Part shown: positions 9,555 through 18,215 of the stretch, piece by piece
Position numbering within the stretch: position 1 is the first letter of the stretch
Layout: each line of letters opens with the position of its first letter
Assembly (NCBI GenBank): GCA_903821905.1
Contig: CAIJMQ010000018.1
Span: 1-37,305 of the forward strand
DNA from: an uncultured bacterium
GTDB taxonomy: Bacteria; CAIJMQ01
Direction of reading: 5' to 3'
Length of the DNA stretch: 37,305 bases
Position numbers and translations under genes: made by a program
The notes under the pieces: model-generated
Told to the model about the DNA's origin: nothing
The model's input: only the letters and a program-made list of their open reading frames with translations
The model's database searches: none

Positions 9555-10283
9555 ATGAAAGGATACATCCATTCCATTGAAACATTAGGAGCTCTTGATG
9601 GGCCGGGATTGAGAGTTGTTGTTTTCTTTCAGGGATGTCCTATGCGCTGCAAGTATTGCCAGAACCCTGATACCTGGGCACTTAAAGACGGCATTCTAAC
9701 AGATACCAACACCCTCATCAAAAAAATAGAAAACTACAAACCTTATTTCGGAGTAAAGGGCGGCATTACTGTTTCCGGAGGAGAACCTTTTATGCAAGCG
9801 GAATTCCTTCTTGATTTACTAAAAAATCTAAAGAAAAGAAAAATTAAAACTGTAGTTGATACCTGCGGATATTATCTTTCATCTACCGTAAAAAAATGTA
9901 TTGAATATATGGACTTTGTCCTTCTTGATATAAAACATACCGTTAACACTGAACATAAAAAACTGACAGGAAAATCTCTCACAAATGTACTCAAATTTTT
10001 AAATTACTGCTGCAGCCAAAGAAAAAAACTTTGGATAAGGCAAGTAATTATCCCCGGTATCAATGATACTAAAAAAGACATGCAACAGCTTGCTTGTCTT
10101 GTAAAAGATTGCAAATCCATCCAAAAGATTGAACTGCTTCCTTATCATTTAATGGGCAAGTGGAAATGGAAAAAGTTAGGTAAAAAATATCTATTACAGA
10201 AGAAGAAGGGCCCTACACCTGAAAAAATCCGAAAATTGAAAATTTATTTATCCAGACAATTAAAATGCGCGGATGAAATTTAG
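9555..10283 (+). CDS. pflA: Pyruvate formate-lyase-activating enzyme (radical SAM)
   Basis: GCPMRCKYCQNPDTW CxxxCxxC motif; GGITVSGGEPFMQAEF; downstream of pflB. Confidence 0.95.
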   Translation: MKGYIHSIETLGALDGPGLRVVVFFQGCPMRCKYCQNPDTWALKDGILTDTNTLIKKIENYKPYFGVKGGITVSGGEPFMQAEFLLDLLKNLKKRKIKTVVDTCGYYLSSTVKKCIEYMDFVLLDIKHTVNTEHKKLTGKSLTNVLKFLNYCCSQRKKLWIRQVIIPGINDTKKDMQQLACLVKDCKSIQKIELLPYHLMGKWKWKKLGKKYLLQKKKGPTPEKIRKLKIYLSRQLKCADEI

Positions 10284-12661
10284 TAAAGCTCGACAACTAC
10301 TTCATTATGTTTCTTGCAGTTTTCAACCAACAGGAGATTACCCTTAACATCTTTGCCATTTAGGCTTAATTTCTTTACGCCTTTGCCCTTTGAACCGTTA
10401 TTTATCTTGACATTAAAATCCATTCCGCGGAATTTGCGCGTTATATGAATTTGTTTCCACTTTGACGGTAAACAGGGGTCAATTAATAAACCTTTATAAT
10501 CCGGTCTAATGCCTAAAATATATTGAGTGGCTGCATAATAAGACCAGGAAACCGTACCGCTAAGCCAAGGTATACGACCGGCACCAAAACGCCTACTGGG
10601 TTTGGCATGAGTCCATTGGCAGTGGACATACGGTTCAACCTGTCGAATCTCTGCTTTATCGTTAAAAGCCGATGGCATATAAGCACGATAATACTCATAA
10701 GCCCTATCATTATGTCCGAGCATCGTTTCGGCTATAACAGCCCAGCCTTGAGTATGATTAAAAATAGAACCATTTTCCTTTGTACCGGCTGGGAAAATAA
10801 CCCCGCCGTAAATATCCGTATTCTTCCTGAATGGCGGGGCCAATAACATCACTCCGTATTCAGAAAACAAGCGTTTATATACACTGTCCATTGCGGTTTT
10901 TGCCTGTTGTGACGTAGCAATTCCGCTGAGAATAGCCCAAGATTGTGTTTCAAGGAAAATCGAGCCCTCGGATTCGGATTTACTTCCGACTATACGACCA
11001 TCTTCACGCAATGCTCTTACAAACCATTCTCCGTCCCAAGTGTACTTTTGAATATTTTCATCAAGTTTCTTGAGATTATCTTTAGCCCAAGAAACTTCAT
11101 CGGGTTTATTTAGCATTTCTGCAACTTCGGCATATACGACAAAAGCATAATGCAGCTGAAACGCTACAAATACGGACTCCATCTCTACGCCGCGGCTCAA
11201 ACAATCATTCCAGTCCGCCTGAAGTGCATTAGGTAACCCATGAGAACCACTATGGTTTAGATTGAATTCTATCGCTCGGCGTAAATGTCCAAGGATAGTA
11301 TCCTCACCATTATCTGCATAAGGTAAAACCTTCTCGTAGAAAGATGTATCACCTGTTTCTTTTACATAAGTCGGCACAGCATTGAATAACCAAAGACAAT
11401 CGTCAGACCTATACTGGTCAGGGGTTTTTTCTTTACCGGGATGATGTTCAAATGGCTTAACAATTGAAATTGCTCCGCCATTAGAACATTGCCCTGTAAT
11501 CATCAACTCAAGCCGTTGGCGAGCTTCGTCAGGAATTAATGACAAAGCTCCAATCATATCTTGCACAGTATCACGATAGCCCAATCCGTCACGTTCTCCT
11601 GTATAAACCAGTGAAGCAGTACGAGACCAAGCATAAGTAATCAAACAGTTATATGCATTCCAGACATTAACCATACTATCAAAATCTTTATCGGGTGTTT
11701 CCACATTAAGCACATTAAGAAGACCATGCCATTTGTTCTTCACATTCTCAAATGCTTCGTGTACCTTATCCATTGAACTTAGTTCAGAGAGTGCTTTCTT
11801 TCCGTCATATGCAGCACTGCCTATTCCCATCACTACGGAAAATTCTTTACTTTGCCCCGGCGCAAGTTCAATATCTATCTGTAATGTTCCGCAACCATTA
11901 TCACCATAAGCGCATGAACCCATGCATTTGCCTTTTTCAACCACAATCGGATTAGAATAACTGCGATAAGGTCCCAAGAATATATCTCTGTCGGTATCAA
12001 AACCTGAAGGTTTTGCGCCAACAAGCCCCAAAAATAAGTATTTATCAATTACACGTGATTTGGGGTCAGATGGATTACCGGCATAATTAGGATGCACAAT
12101 ATAACTAATCATACCTTCGGTCATGCCACAGTCTATAATATGCTGAGAATATTGCTGGTTGAACACATCTTGGAAAATCGACCATTCGCTTGCAAACTCT
12201 ACAAAAGTAAAGATACTCAACTTGCGAGTTTTTTTAGATTCATTAGTAAGTTTTAAAACCCAACATTCATACAATTTATCCAGCGGAACAAAATAAGTAG
12301 ATTCAGAATTTATTTCGTTATAATTTGATTCGATAATAGTATAAGCTGTGCCGTGTCGGCAGGTGGTTTTATACTTATCCAACGGTTTACCTGTGGGCTG
12401 CCAACTTGAAGACCAGTAATCGCCGGATTCTTTATCTCGGATGTAAAAATATCTGCCAGGTTGGTCCATCGGAATGTTATTGAAGATTATGCGCGTAAAT
12501 CTACCGCGAGCTGCGGAACGCCAGAAACTATAACCACCGGCATTGTTTGTAATAATTGCGCCATACTCCGTAGAGCCCAAATAATTACTCCACGAACGAG
12601 GTGTGTTAGGTTTTGTGATTACATATTCTTTATTCTTGTCATCAAAATGTCCGAATTGCAT
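10280..12661 (-). CDS. GH94 glycoside phosphorylase, cellobiose/chitobiose phosphorylase-like
   Basis: N-terminal MQFGHFDDKNKEYVITKPNTPRSWSNYLG, catalytic-region NALQADWNDCLSRG, C-terminal GTVSWSYYAATQYILGIRPDYKGL. Confidence 0.92.
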   Translation of the reverse strand: MQFGHFDDKNKEYVITKPNTPRSWSNYLGSTEYGAIITNNAGGYSFWRSAARGRFTRIIFNNIPMDQPGRYFYIRDKESGDYWSSSWQPTGKPLDKYKTTCRHGTAYTIIESNYNEINSESTYFVPLDKLYECWVLKLTNESKKTRKLSIFTFVEFASEWSIFQDVFNQQYSQHIIDCGMTEGMISYIVHPNYAGNPSDPKSRVIDKYLFLGLVGAKPSGFDTDRDIFLGPYRSYSNPIVVEKGKCMGSCAYGDNGCGTLQIDIELAPGQSKEFSVVMGIGSAAYDGKKALSELSSMDKVHEAFENVKNKWHGLLNVLNVETPDKDFDSMVNVWNAYNCLITYAWSRTASLVYTGERDGLGYRDTVQDMIGALSLIPDEARQRLELMITGQCSNGGAISIVKPFEHHPGKEKTPDQYRSDDCLWLFNAVPTYVKETGDTSFYEKVLPYADNGEDTILGHLRRAIEFNLNHSGSHGLPNALQADWNDCLSRGVEMESVFVAFQLHYAFVVYAEVAEMLNKPDEVSWAKDNLKKLDENIQKYTWDGEWFVRALREDGRIVGSKSESEGSIFLETQSWAILSGIATSQQAKTAMDSVYKRLFSEYGVMLLAPPFRKNTDIYGGVIFPAGTKENGSIFNHTQGWAVIAETMLGHNDRAYEYYRAYMPSAFNDKAEIRQVEPYVHCQWTHAKPSRRFGAGRIPWLSGTVSWSYYAATQYILGIRPDYKGLLIDPCLPSKWKQIHITRKFRGMDFNVKINNGSKGKGVKKLSLNGKDVKGNLLLVENCKKHNEVVVELY

Positions 12662-12723
12662 GGGGATATTATATCAGAATTTTTATTCTGTGCTTATTTT
12701 TAATATAATACTTAAATCAAACC

Positions 12724-14121
12724 ATGAAAATTAAACTACTCGGTGCAGCCGGAGATGTAACTGGTTCAAGGTTCCTACTGGAAAGTGATGAATCTAAGGT
12801 TTTAATAGATTGCGGTTTATATCAGGGGAGAGAATCACGTGCGCACAACTGGGAAAAATTTCCAGTAGACCCTTCAAGTATAGATAACATAATTATCACG
12901 CATGCACACCTGGACCACTGCGGATATTTGCCAAAGCTGGTAAAAGAAGGATTCAATGGTAAAATATTCTGTACTCCTCCAACTGCAGAGATTGCGCAAA
13001 TTTCCCTTTTAGATTCTGCAAAATTACAAGAAGAGGATGCAGAATATAAAAAATTTAGACACGAACGGGAAGGGAAAAAGGGGCCACATCCTGAGATTCC
13101 ACTTTATACGGTCGAAGATGCGGAAAAGGTTTTCCCTTTATTTGAAACCGTGCCCTATAAAAATGAAATTCAAATTACTCCTGATATAAGAGCAACTCTT
13201 TATGACGCCGGGCACGTGCTTGGTTCATCAATGGTAGAGCTAATATTCAATAATAACGGTAAAGAAAATAAAATCATCTTCTCAGGCGATATAGGCAGAC
13301 AAGGAAACCCTATTCTTTGTGACCCGACTACTTTCCAGGAAGCCGATTATGTTTTTATGGAAACAACCTATGGTAATAGACTTCACGAAGACGGAAAGCC
13401 ATCTGTAGAAAAGTTTCAGAGAATAATAATAGATACTAAAAATAGAGGCGGTAATATCGTTATACCAACATTTGCCATCGAGAGGACACAGGACCTTCTC
13501 TTTTATTTAAGTCGTCTGTTAAGAGATAAAAAAATACCCCCCCTTAGGGTCTTTGTCGATAGTCCAATGGCTATAAATGTTACCGAGGTTTTCAAAAATT
13601 ATACTGATTACTTTGACGAAGAAACACGAAATCTTATTAAAAGCGGGAAGTCCCCGTTTGATTTTCCGTCACTAAAAACAACAAGGTTAAGCTCCGAGTC
13701 AAAAGAAATCAACGATGTAAAGGGAACTTCTATTATTATGGCCGGCTCCGGTATGTGTACGGGAGGTAGAATAAAACATCATCTTGTAAAAAATATTACA
13801 AGACCAGAAAGCACTATACTGTTTGTGGGTTACCAAGCGCAAGAAACTTTGGGAAGAGAAATACTCGAGAGGCCTCAGTCTGTTAGAATCTTGGGTAATG
13901 TATATTCCATCCGAGCAAAAATTGAAAAAATAAACGGATTCTCCGCTCATGCCGATAGAGATGAGCTGCTTAGATGGGTTTTGAGTTTCAAGGAAGCTCC
14001 CAAGAAAATATTTCTTGTCCACGGCGAAAAAGAGGTCGCAGAGAGCTTCGCTTCACTTTTGAGAGAAAAGATAAAAAGCGAAATCATAGCTCCGGGATAT
14101 CCCCAAGAATATACTCTCTAA
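12724..14121 (+). CDS. MBL-fold beta-CASP RNA-processing family protein
   Basis: HAHLDHCG MBL motif, DAGHVLGSSM, METTYGNR, VFVDSPMA, beta-CASP region MAGSGMCTGGRIKHHL and FSAHADRDEL. Confidence 0.93.
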   Translation: MKIKLLGAAGDVTGSRFLLESDESKVLIDCGLYQGRESRAHNWEKFPVDPSSIDNIIITHAHLDHCGYLPKLVKEGFNGKIFCTPPTAEIAQISLLDSAKLQEEDAEYKKFRHEREGKKGPHPEIPLYTVEDAEKVFPLFETVPYKNEIQITPDIRATLYDAGHVLGSSMVELIFNNNGKENKIIFSGDIGRQGNPILCDPTTFQEADYVFMETTYGNRLHEDGKPSVEKFQRIIIDTKNRGGNIVIPTFAIERTQDLLFYLSRLLRDKKIPPLRVFVDSPMAINVTEVFKNYTDYFDEETRNLIKSGKSPFDFPSLKTTRLSSESKEINDVKGTSIIMAGSGMCTGGRIKHHLVKNITRPESTILFVGYQAQETLGREILERPQSVRILGNVYSIRAKIEKINGFSAHADRDELLRWVLSFKEAPKKIFLVHGEKEVAESFASLLREKIKSEIIAPGYPQEYTL

Positions 14122-14159
14122 ACTTTCTATTAAAAATTTTTCGTGATACAATTTAAACT

Positions 14160-14666
14160 ATGAAAGAGAAAATTCTTATTAGTATCGTGATGGGCAGCGA
14201 CAGCGACTTGCCCGTTTCAAAAAATACCACAGAAATCCTTGATAAGATACATTTAGGTTACGAAGTAAATATTCTTTCCGCGCACAGAACACCCGAAGAG
14301 ACTGCTAAATATGCAAAAGGGCTTCAGAAACGCGGCATTGAAGTAGTAATCGCTTTAGCAGGAGGAGCGTTCCATTTGGCAGGCGTAATTGCTGCATATA
14401 CAACTATTCCCGTAATCGCGGTTCCCTTGGCAGTCCCACCCTTAAACGGCTTGGATTCATTCCTATCAACACTGCAAATGCCAAGAGGCATACCTGTTGC
14501 AGTTATGGCTGTCGGCAATTGGGGCGCAACGAATGCCGGGATTTTTGCATCTGAGATATTGGCATTGAAATATCCATCTATTAAAGTATCTCTAAGCAAG
14601 ATGCGTAAGGAATCAGCTCAAAAGGTCTGTGAGCAGAACAAAAAACTAAGTTGCAGGAAGAAATAG
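14160..14666 (+). CDS. purE: 5-(carboxyamino)imidazole ribonucleotide mutase / AIR carboxylase PurE (divergent)
   Basis: IVMGSDSDLPV, LSAHRTPEET, GLDSFLSTLQMPRGIPVAVMAVG. Confidence 0.93.
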   Translation: MKEKILISIVMGSDSDLPVSKNTTEILDKIHLGYEVNILSAHRTPEETAKYAKGLQKRGIEVVIALAGGAFHLAGVIAAYTTIPVIAVPLAVPPLNGLDSFLSTLQMPRGIPVAVMAVGNWGATNAGIFASEILALKYPSIKVSLSKMRKESAQKVCEQNKKLSCRKK

Positions 14667-15115
14667 AAAAAGCCAAAATAGCCGCATTCCGACTTCTTTC
14701 CTACCGCATGAGGTCATGCAAGGAAATATCCGATAAACTCAAAGAGAAAGGATTTCCTCAAGATATAATCCGCACTGTAATCAAAGATTTAAAAAGATTA
14801 GACTTCTTGAATGATCTGAATTTCGCTAAAGCATTTGTCGAAAGCCGTCTGATACATAACCCCAAAGGAAGAGCATTTCTGCGTTATGAACTATTTAAAA
14901 AAGGGGTAGAGAACAAAATTATAGACGAGGCAATCGGAGAAAAAATATCTGCCGAAAAAGAAGAGGATATAGCACAACTTTTAGCGGAAAAGGTCTGGCA
15001 GAAGAAAAAGAATGTTGAAGTAATGAAAAGAAAAGCCCAAACCTATAATTATTTAGCAAGAAGAGGTTTCCCTGCTTCTCTTGTAACAAAGATAGTAGAA
15101 GAGAAAAAGGACTGA
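14651..15115 (+). CDS. recX: Regulatory protein RecX
   Basis: AFRLLSYRMRSCKEISDKLKEKGFPQDII and LNDLNFAKAFVESRL...YELFKKGVENKIIDEAI; overlaps purE by 16 nt. Confidence 0.88.
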   Translation: MQEEIEKAKIAAFRLLSYRMRSCKEISDKLKEKGFPQDIIRTVIKDLKRLDFLNDLNFAKAFVESRLIHNPKGRAFLRYELFKKGVENKIIDEAIGEKISAEKEEDIAQLLAEKVWQKKKNVEVMKRKAQTYNYLARRGFPASLVTKIVEEKKD

Positions 15116-15135
15116 AATCTAAAGTTATCTTATCT

Positions 15136-16476
15136 TTACCTAAAATATCTCAGGTATAAAAACAGATTACAGAGCGCTATAACTATTATCATCGCCGGCA
15201 TTGCATATTTACAATATCTTGGCCAGCCAACCTTGTAGCCATTTTTCTCTGCATTTGCAATACCTACAACATTTGCTGATGCGCCGATTGGTGTACCATT
15301 GCCGCCAATATCAGTTCCCAAAGCAAGTGACCAAGATAATGTTCCCAAAGGAATTCCGGTTTTTGAAAGTCCAAAAATAACCGGGACCATAGTTGCAGCA
15401 AACGGTATATTGTCAATTATTGCCGATGCAAACGCTGAAAGCCATAGGATTATGGACACAGTTAAAAAGGCATTCCCCTTTGAGATACTGCCAATCCATT
15501 GTGCCAATATATCAAGAATTTTTGTGTATTCCAGTCCACCAACACATATAAAAAGCCCGAAGAAAAACAATAATGTCCGCCAATCAATCCGTCTAATGAC
15601 TTTATGATGCGATTTAAACATAAAAAGTAAAGTTAGGACGGCAGCAATTACTCCTATAAAAGCAACCGAAAGACCTGTCGATGCATGCGTAATAAGCAAA
15701 GTTGCAACGATAATAAATAAAACTACATATGCTAAAAACAACTGTTTATGTCGAATAGCCCTATTAGGATTTGGATACATTTTAGGGTTTAGTTCTGTTT
15801 TTGAAACCAGCTCTTTCTTGAAAACAATATAGAAAAATATTAACGTAAAAATTACTCCTATCCATGCAATTAGTCCTGTATTTTTCAGAAAATCAAAAAA
15901 CGTAAAACCAAATGATGTCCCTATGATTATGTTTGGCGGGTCACCGCACATTGTAGCGCTGCCGCCTGTATTTGCAGCAAAAATTTCAGAAATTATGACT
16001 GGTATCGGGTCAAATTTTAATAATCTCGCAAGTTCAATTGTAACAGTTGAAAGGAAAAGAAGAACTGTTATGCTATCAATAAACATTGAAAGAAATGCCG
16101 AAAGAAGTATAAAGGAAATAAATATCGGTACAACTTTGTAGTTTACCAGCTTAGCAACACAAAGACACAGCCATCTAAAAAAACCAACTCTTGCAAGTCC
16201 TTCCACCATCACCATCATCCCCGCAATAAAGATTATCGTCTGCCAATTGACGCCATGAGACACTCCTTCTTTAAGTCCTTTTGTTATCCAAAATGAAGGA
16301 TGGAAGATTTCTTTGATATTTAAAACCCAGAGGATTGCATCAGGCGTTCTTAATACAAAAATTGTAATTAGCAATGCACCTATTAACGCGGGAATGTACC
16401 TATGCCACTTTTCTAAAATAATTGAAACAAACATGGCCCCGAAAATTATAATAGCCAGTATTTGAGTCCCTGTCAT
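15136..16476 (-). CDS. ArsB/NhaD-type (ion transporter superfamily) anion or Na+/H+ permease
   Basis: ANTGGSATMCGDPPNIIIG and TDIGGNGTPIGASANVVG repeats, about 11 TM segments. Confidence 0.88.
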   Translation of the reverse strand: MTGTQILAIIIFGAMFVSIILEKWHRYIPALIGALLITIFVLRTPDAILWVLNIKEIFHPSFWITKGLKEGVSHGVNWQTIIFIAGMMVMVEGLARVGFFRWLCLCVAKLVNYKVVPIFISFILLSAFLSMFIDSITVLLFLSTVTIELARLLKFDPIPVIISEIFAANTGGSATMCGDPPNIIIGTSFGFTFFDFLKNTGLIAWIGVIFTLIFFYIVFKKELVSKTELNPKMYPNPNRAIRHKQLFLAYVVLFIIVATLLITHASTGLSVAFIGVIAAVLTLLFMFKSHHKVIRRIDWRTLLFFFGLFICVGGLEYTKILDILAQWIGSISKGNAFLTVSIILWLSAFASAIIDNIPFAATMVPVIFGLSKTGIPLGTLSWSLALGTDIGGNGTPIGASANVVGIANAEKNGYKVGWPRYCKYAMPAMIIVIALCNLFLYLRYFR

Positions 16477-16550
16477 TTTATCTTTAATGCTCCTCTATGG
16501 CACTTCCTACATAAACAACATTCAATAAGACCAATGCTACGTAAAAAATT

Positions 16551-17492
16551 TTACTGAAGTACAAGTGAGGCACAGGATATAATCCCTGTATCCTTGCCCA
16601 ATTGGGCAGGGACAACTTTTACATCTTTTGCCAGCAGCGAGAAGCTCCTTTCATCTATGGTTTTCTTTATTGTTGAGAAGAGTATTTCTCCCACTTGTGC
16701 AACCCCACCACCGATGACAATAACTTGAGGATTTAATAAATTCACTAGTCCACTTAATAGAGTTCCCAGATATACTCCCACCTCTATCCATACTTCTTTC
16801 GCTAATTTATCACCTCTGTTATATGCTTCTGAGATTATTTTCGGAGTGATTTTATCTATTTTCCCGTAAACTATTTCTAATATCAAAGATTTTCTAACTT
16901 TCAACTTCTTTTTTGCCATATCCACAATATATTTAGCTCCAACATACTGTTCTATACAACCGATATTGCCGCATTTACATTTGGGACCGGCATAACAAAT
17001 CGGCATATGACCTATTTCAACCGCCGAATATTTAGCTCCTCTAAGAAGTTCGCCGTTCAATACAACGCCGCCCCCTACGCCTGTCCCCAGTGTTATACAA
17101 ATGATATTATCATAATTTTTCCCTGCACCAAATTTATACTCGCCCCAAGTAATGGCATTTGCATCATTATCAACTTTTACAGGAAGAGAAAATTTCTGTT
17201 CAAAGATTTTCTTCAAATTCAAATTATTCCAATTAGGAAGATTGGGAGCCAAAAAAACTTTACCATTTTTATCTACCAAACCAGGCGTCCCAATCCCTAT
17301 CCCCAGAAATTCTTTCTTAGGATAGTTCTTCATACAATTACCTATGCTTTCAGCCATTACTTTAATAATCTGTGCTCTACCCTTGCCTTGAGGAGTAGGT
17401 ATCTCTTTTTTACTTAAAATTTTACCTTTTTCATCAACAACTCCTATCTTAATAAATGTACCCCCCAAGTCCAGTCCTATAATCTTTTTCAT
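16551..17492 (-). CDS. ROK-family sugar kinase (glucokinase-like)
   Basis: GLDLGGTFIKIGVVDEKG, ITLGTGVGGGVVLNGEL, CKCGNIGCIEQYVG zinc motif. Confidence 0.95.
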   Translation of the reverse strand: MKKIIGLDLGGTFIKIGVVDEKGKILSKKEIPTPQGKGRAQIIKVMAESIGNCMKNYPKKEFLGIGIGTPGLVDKNGKVFLAPNLPNWNNLNLKKIFEQKFSLPVKVDNDANAITWGEYKFGAGKNYDNIICITLGTGVGGGVVLNGELLRGAKYSAVEIGHMPICYAGPKCKCGNIGCIEQYVGAKYIVDMAKKKLKVRKSLILEIVYGKIDKITPKIISEAYNRGDKLAKEVWIEVGVYLGTLLSGLVNLLNPQVIVIGGGVAQVGEILFSTIKKTIDERSFSLLAKDVKVVPAQLGKDTGIISCASLVLQ

Positions 17493-17495
17493 GGT

Positions 17496-18047
17496 TTATT
17501 CCAGATTAGTATGATATTTTAGAAGGTCATTATTCTGCAATCCTTTTTTCTTCTGAATAAGAATTGCCACTATGTCGCATAAGATCAAAAGGCTCTGTTC
17601 AAAGAGGTTGCTTAGCGGCTGAAAAGACCTTTTTTCTGCAGGAGAATCCAGCTTAATAGATGCGGGTATATAAACTATAAAATCTGCAACTCTTGAAATT
17701 TCCGAGTCCTTTCTGGCAGTAATTAAAGCAATCTTCATCCCTATTTCTTTTGCTTTTTTAGCTACATTCAAGGGGAAAATACTCTTTCCGGAACCAGAAG
17801 CAACAATGAGAAGGTTGTCTTTGGAAACCGGCGGTTGAACAATCTCTCCGACAACATGCTCATCCAAACCAAGGTGCCCTAATCTCTTGGCAAAAGCTTC
17901 TATCATTAACTTGGTCCTGCCTGACCCAACTACAAAAACCTTACTCGAAGAAGAAATAGCTTCAATCAGCTTATCTACTCCTTCTACTTTATTTAAAGCA
18001 GAATTAATCTCTTTTATTACCTGTTCTTTAATTTCTAAAAAATCCAT
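17496..18047 (-). CDS. hxlB: 6-phospho-3-hexuloisomerase-like SIS-domain isomerase
   Basis: FVVGSGRTKLMIEAFAKRLGHLG and LLIVASGSGKS; PAEKRSFQPLSNLFEQSLLILCDIV typical of HxlB/PHI. Confidence 0.85.
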   Translation of the reverse strand: MDFLEIKEQVIKEINSALNKVEGVDKLIEAISSSSKVFVVGSGRTKLMIEAFAKRLGHLGLDEHVVGEIVQPPVSKDNLLIVASGSGKSIFPLNVAKKAKEIGMKIALITARKDSEISRVADFIVYIPASIKLDSPAEKRSFQPLSNLFEQSLLILCDIVAILIQKKKGLQNNDLLKYHTNLE

Positions 18048-18215
18048 TCCCCTCCCTACCTCTGGTGATATTTTACCATACTCTGTTATTCAGCAAAATC
18101 ACCATTTGACAACCTCTTATTTACTCTGGTATTCTTTTTTAGTTTCAAAGGAGAAACATATGTATTGTTCATCAGAATCCTACCCAAGAAGTTCCCAAAT
18201 ATACCCCCCAAAAAA

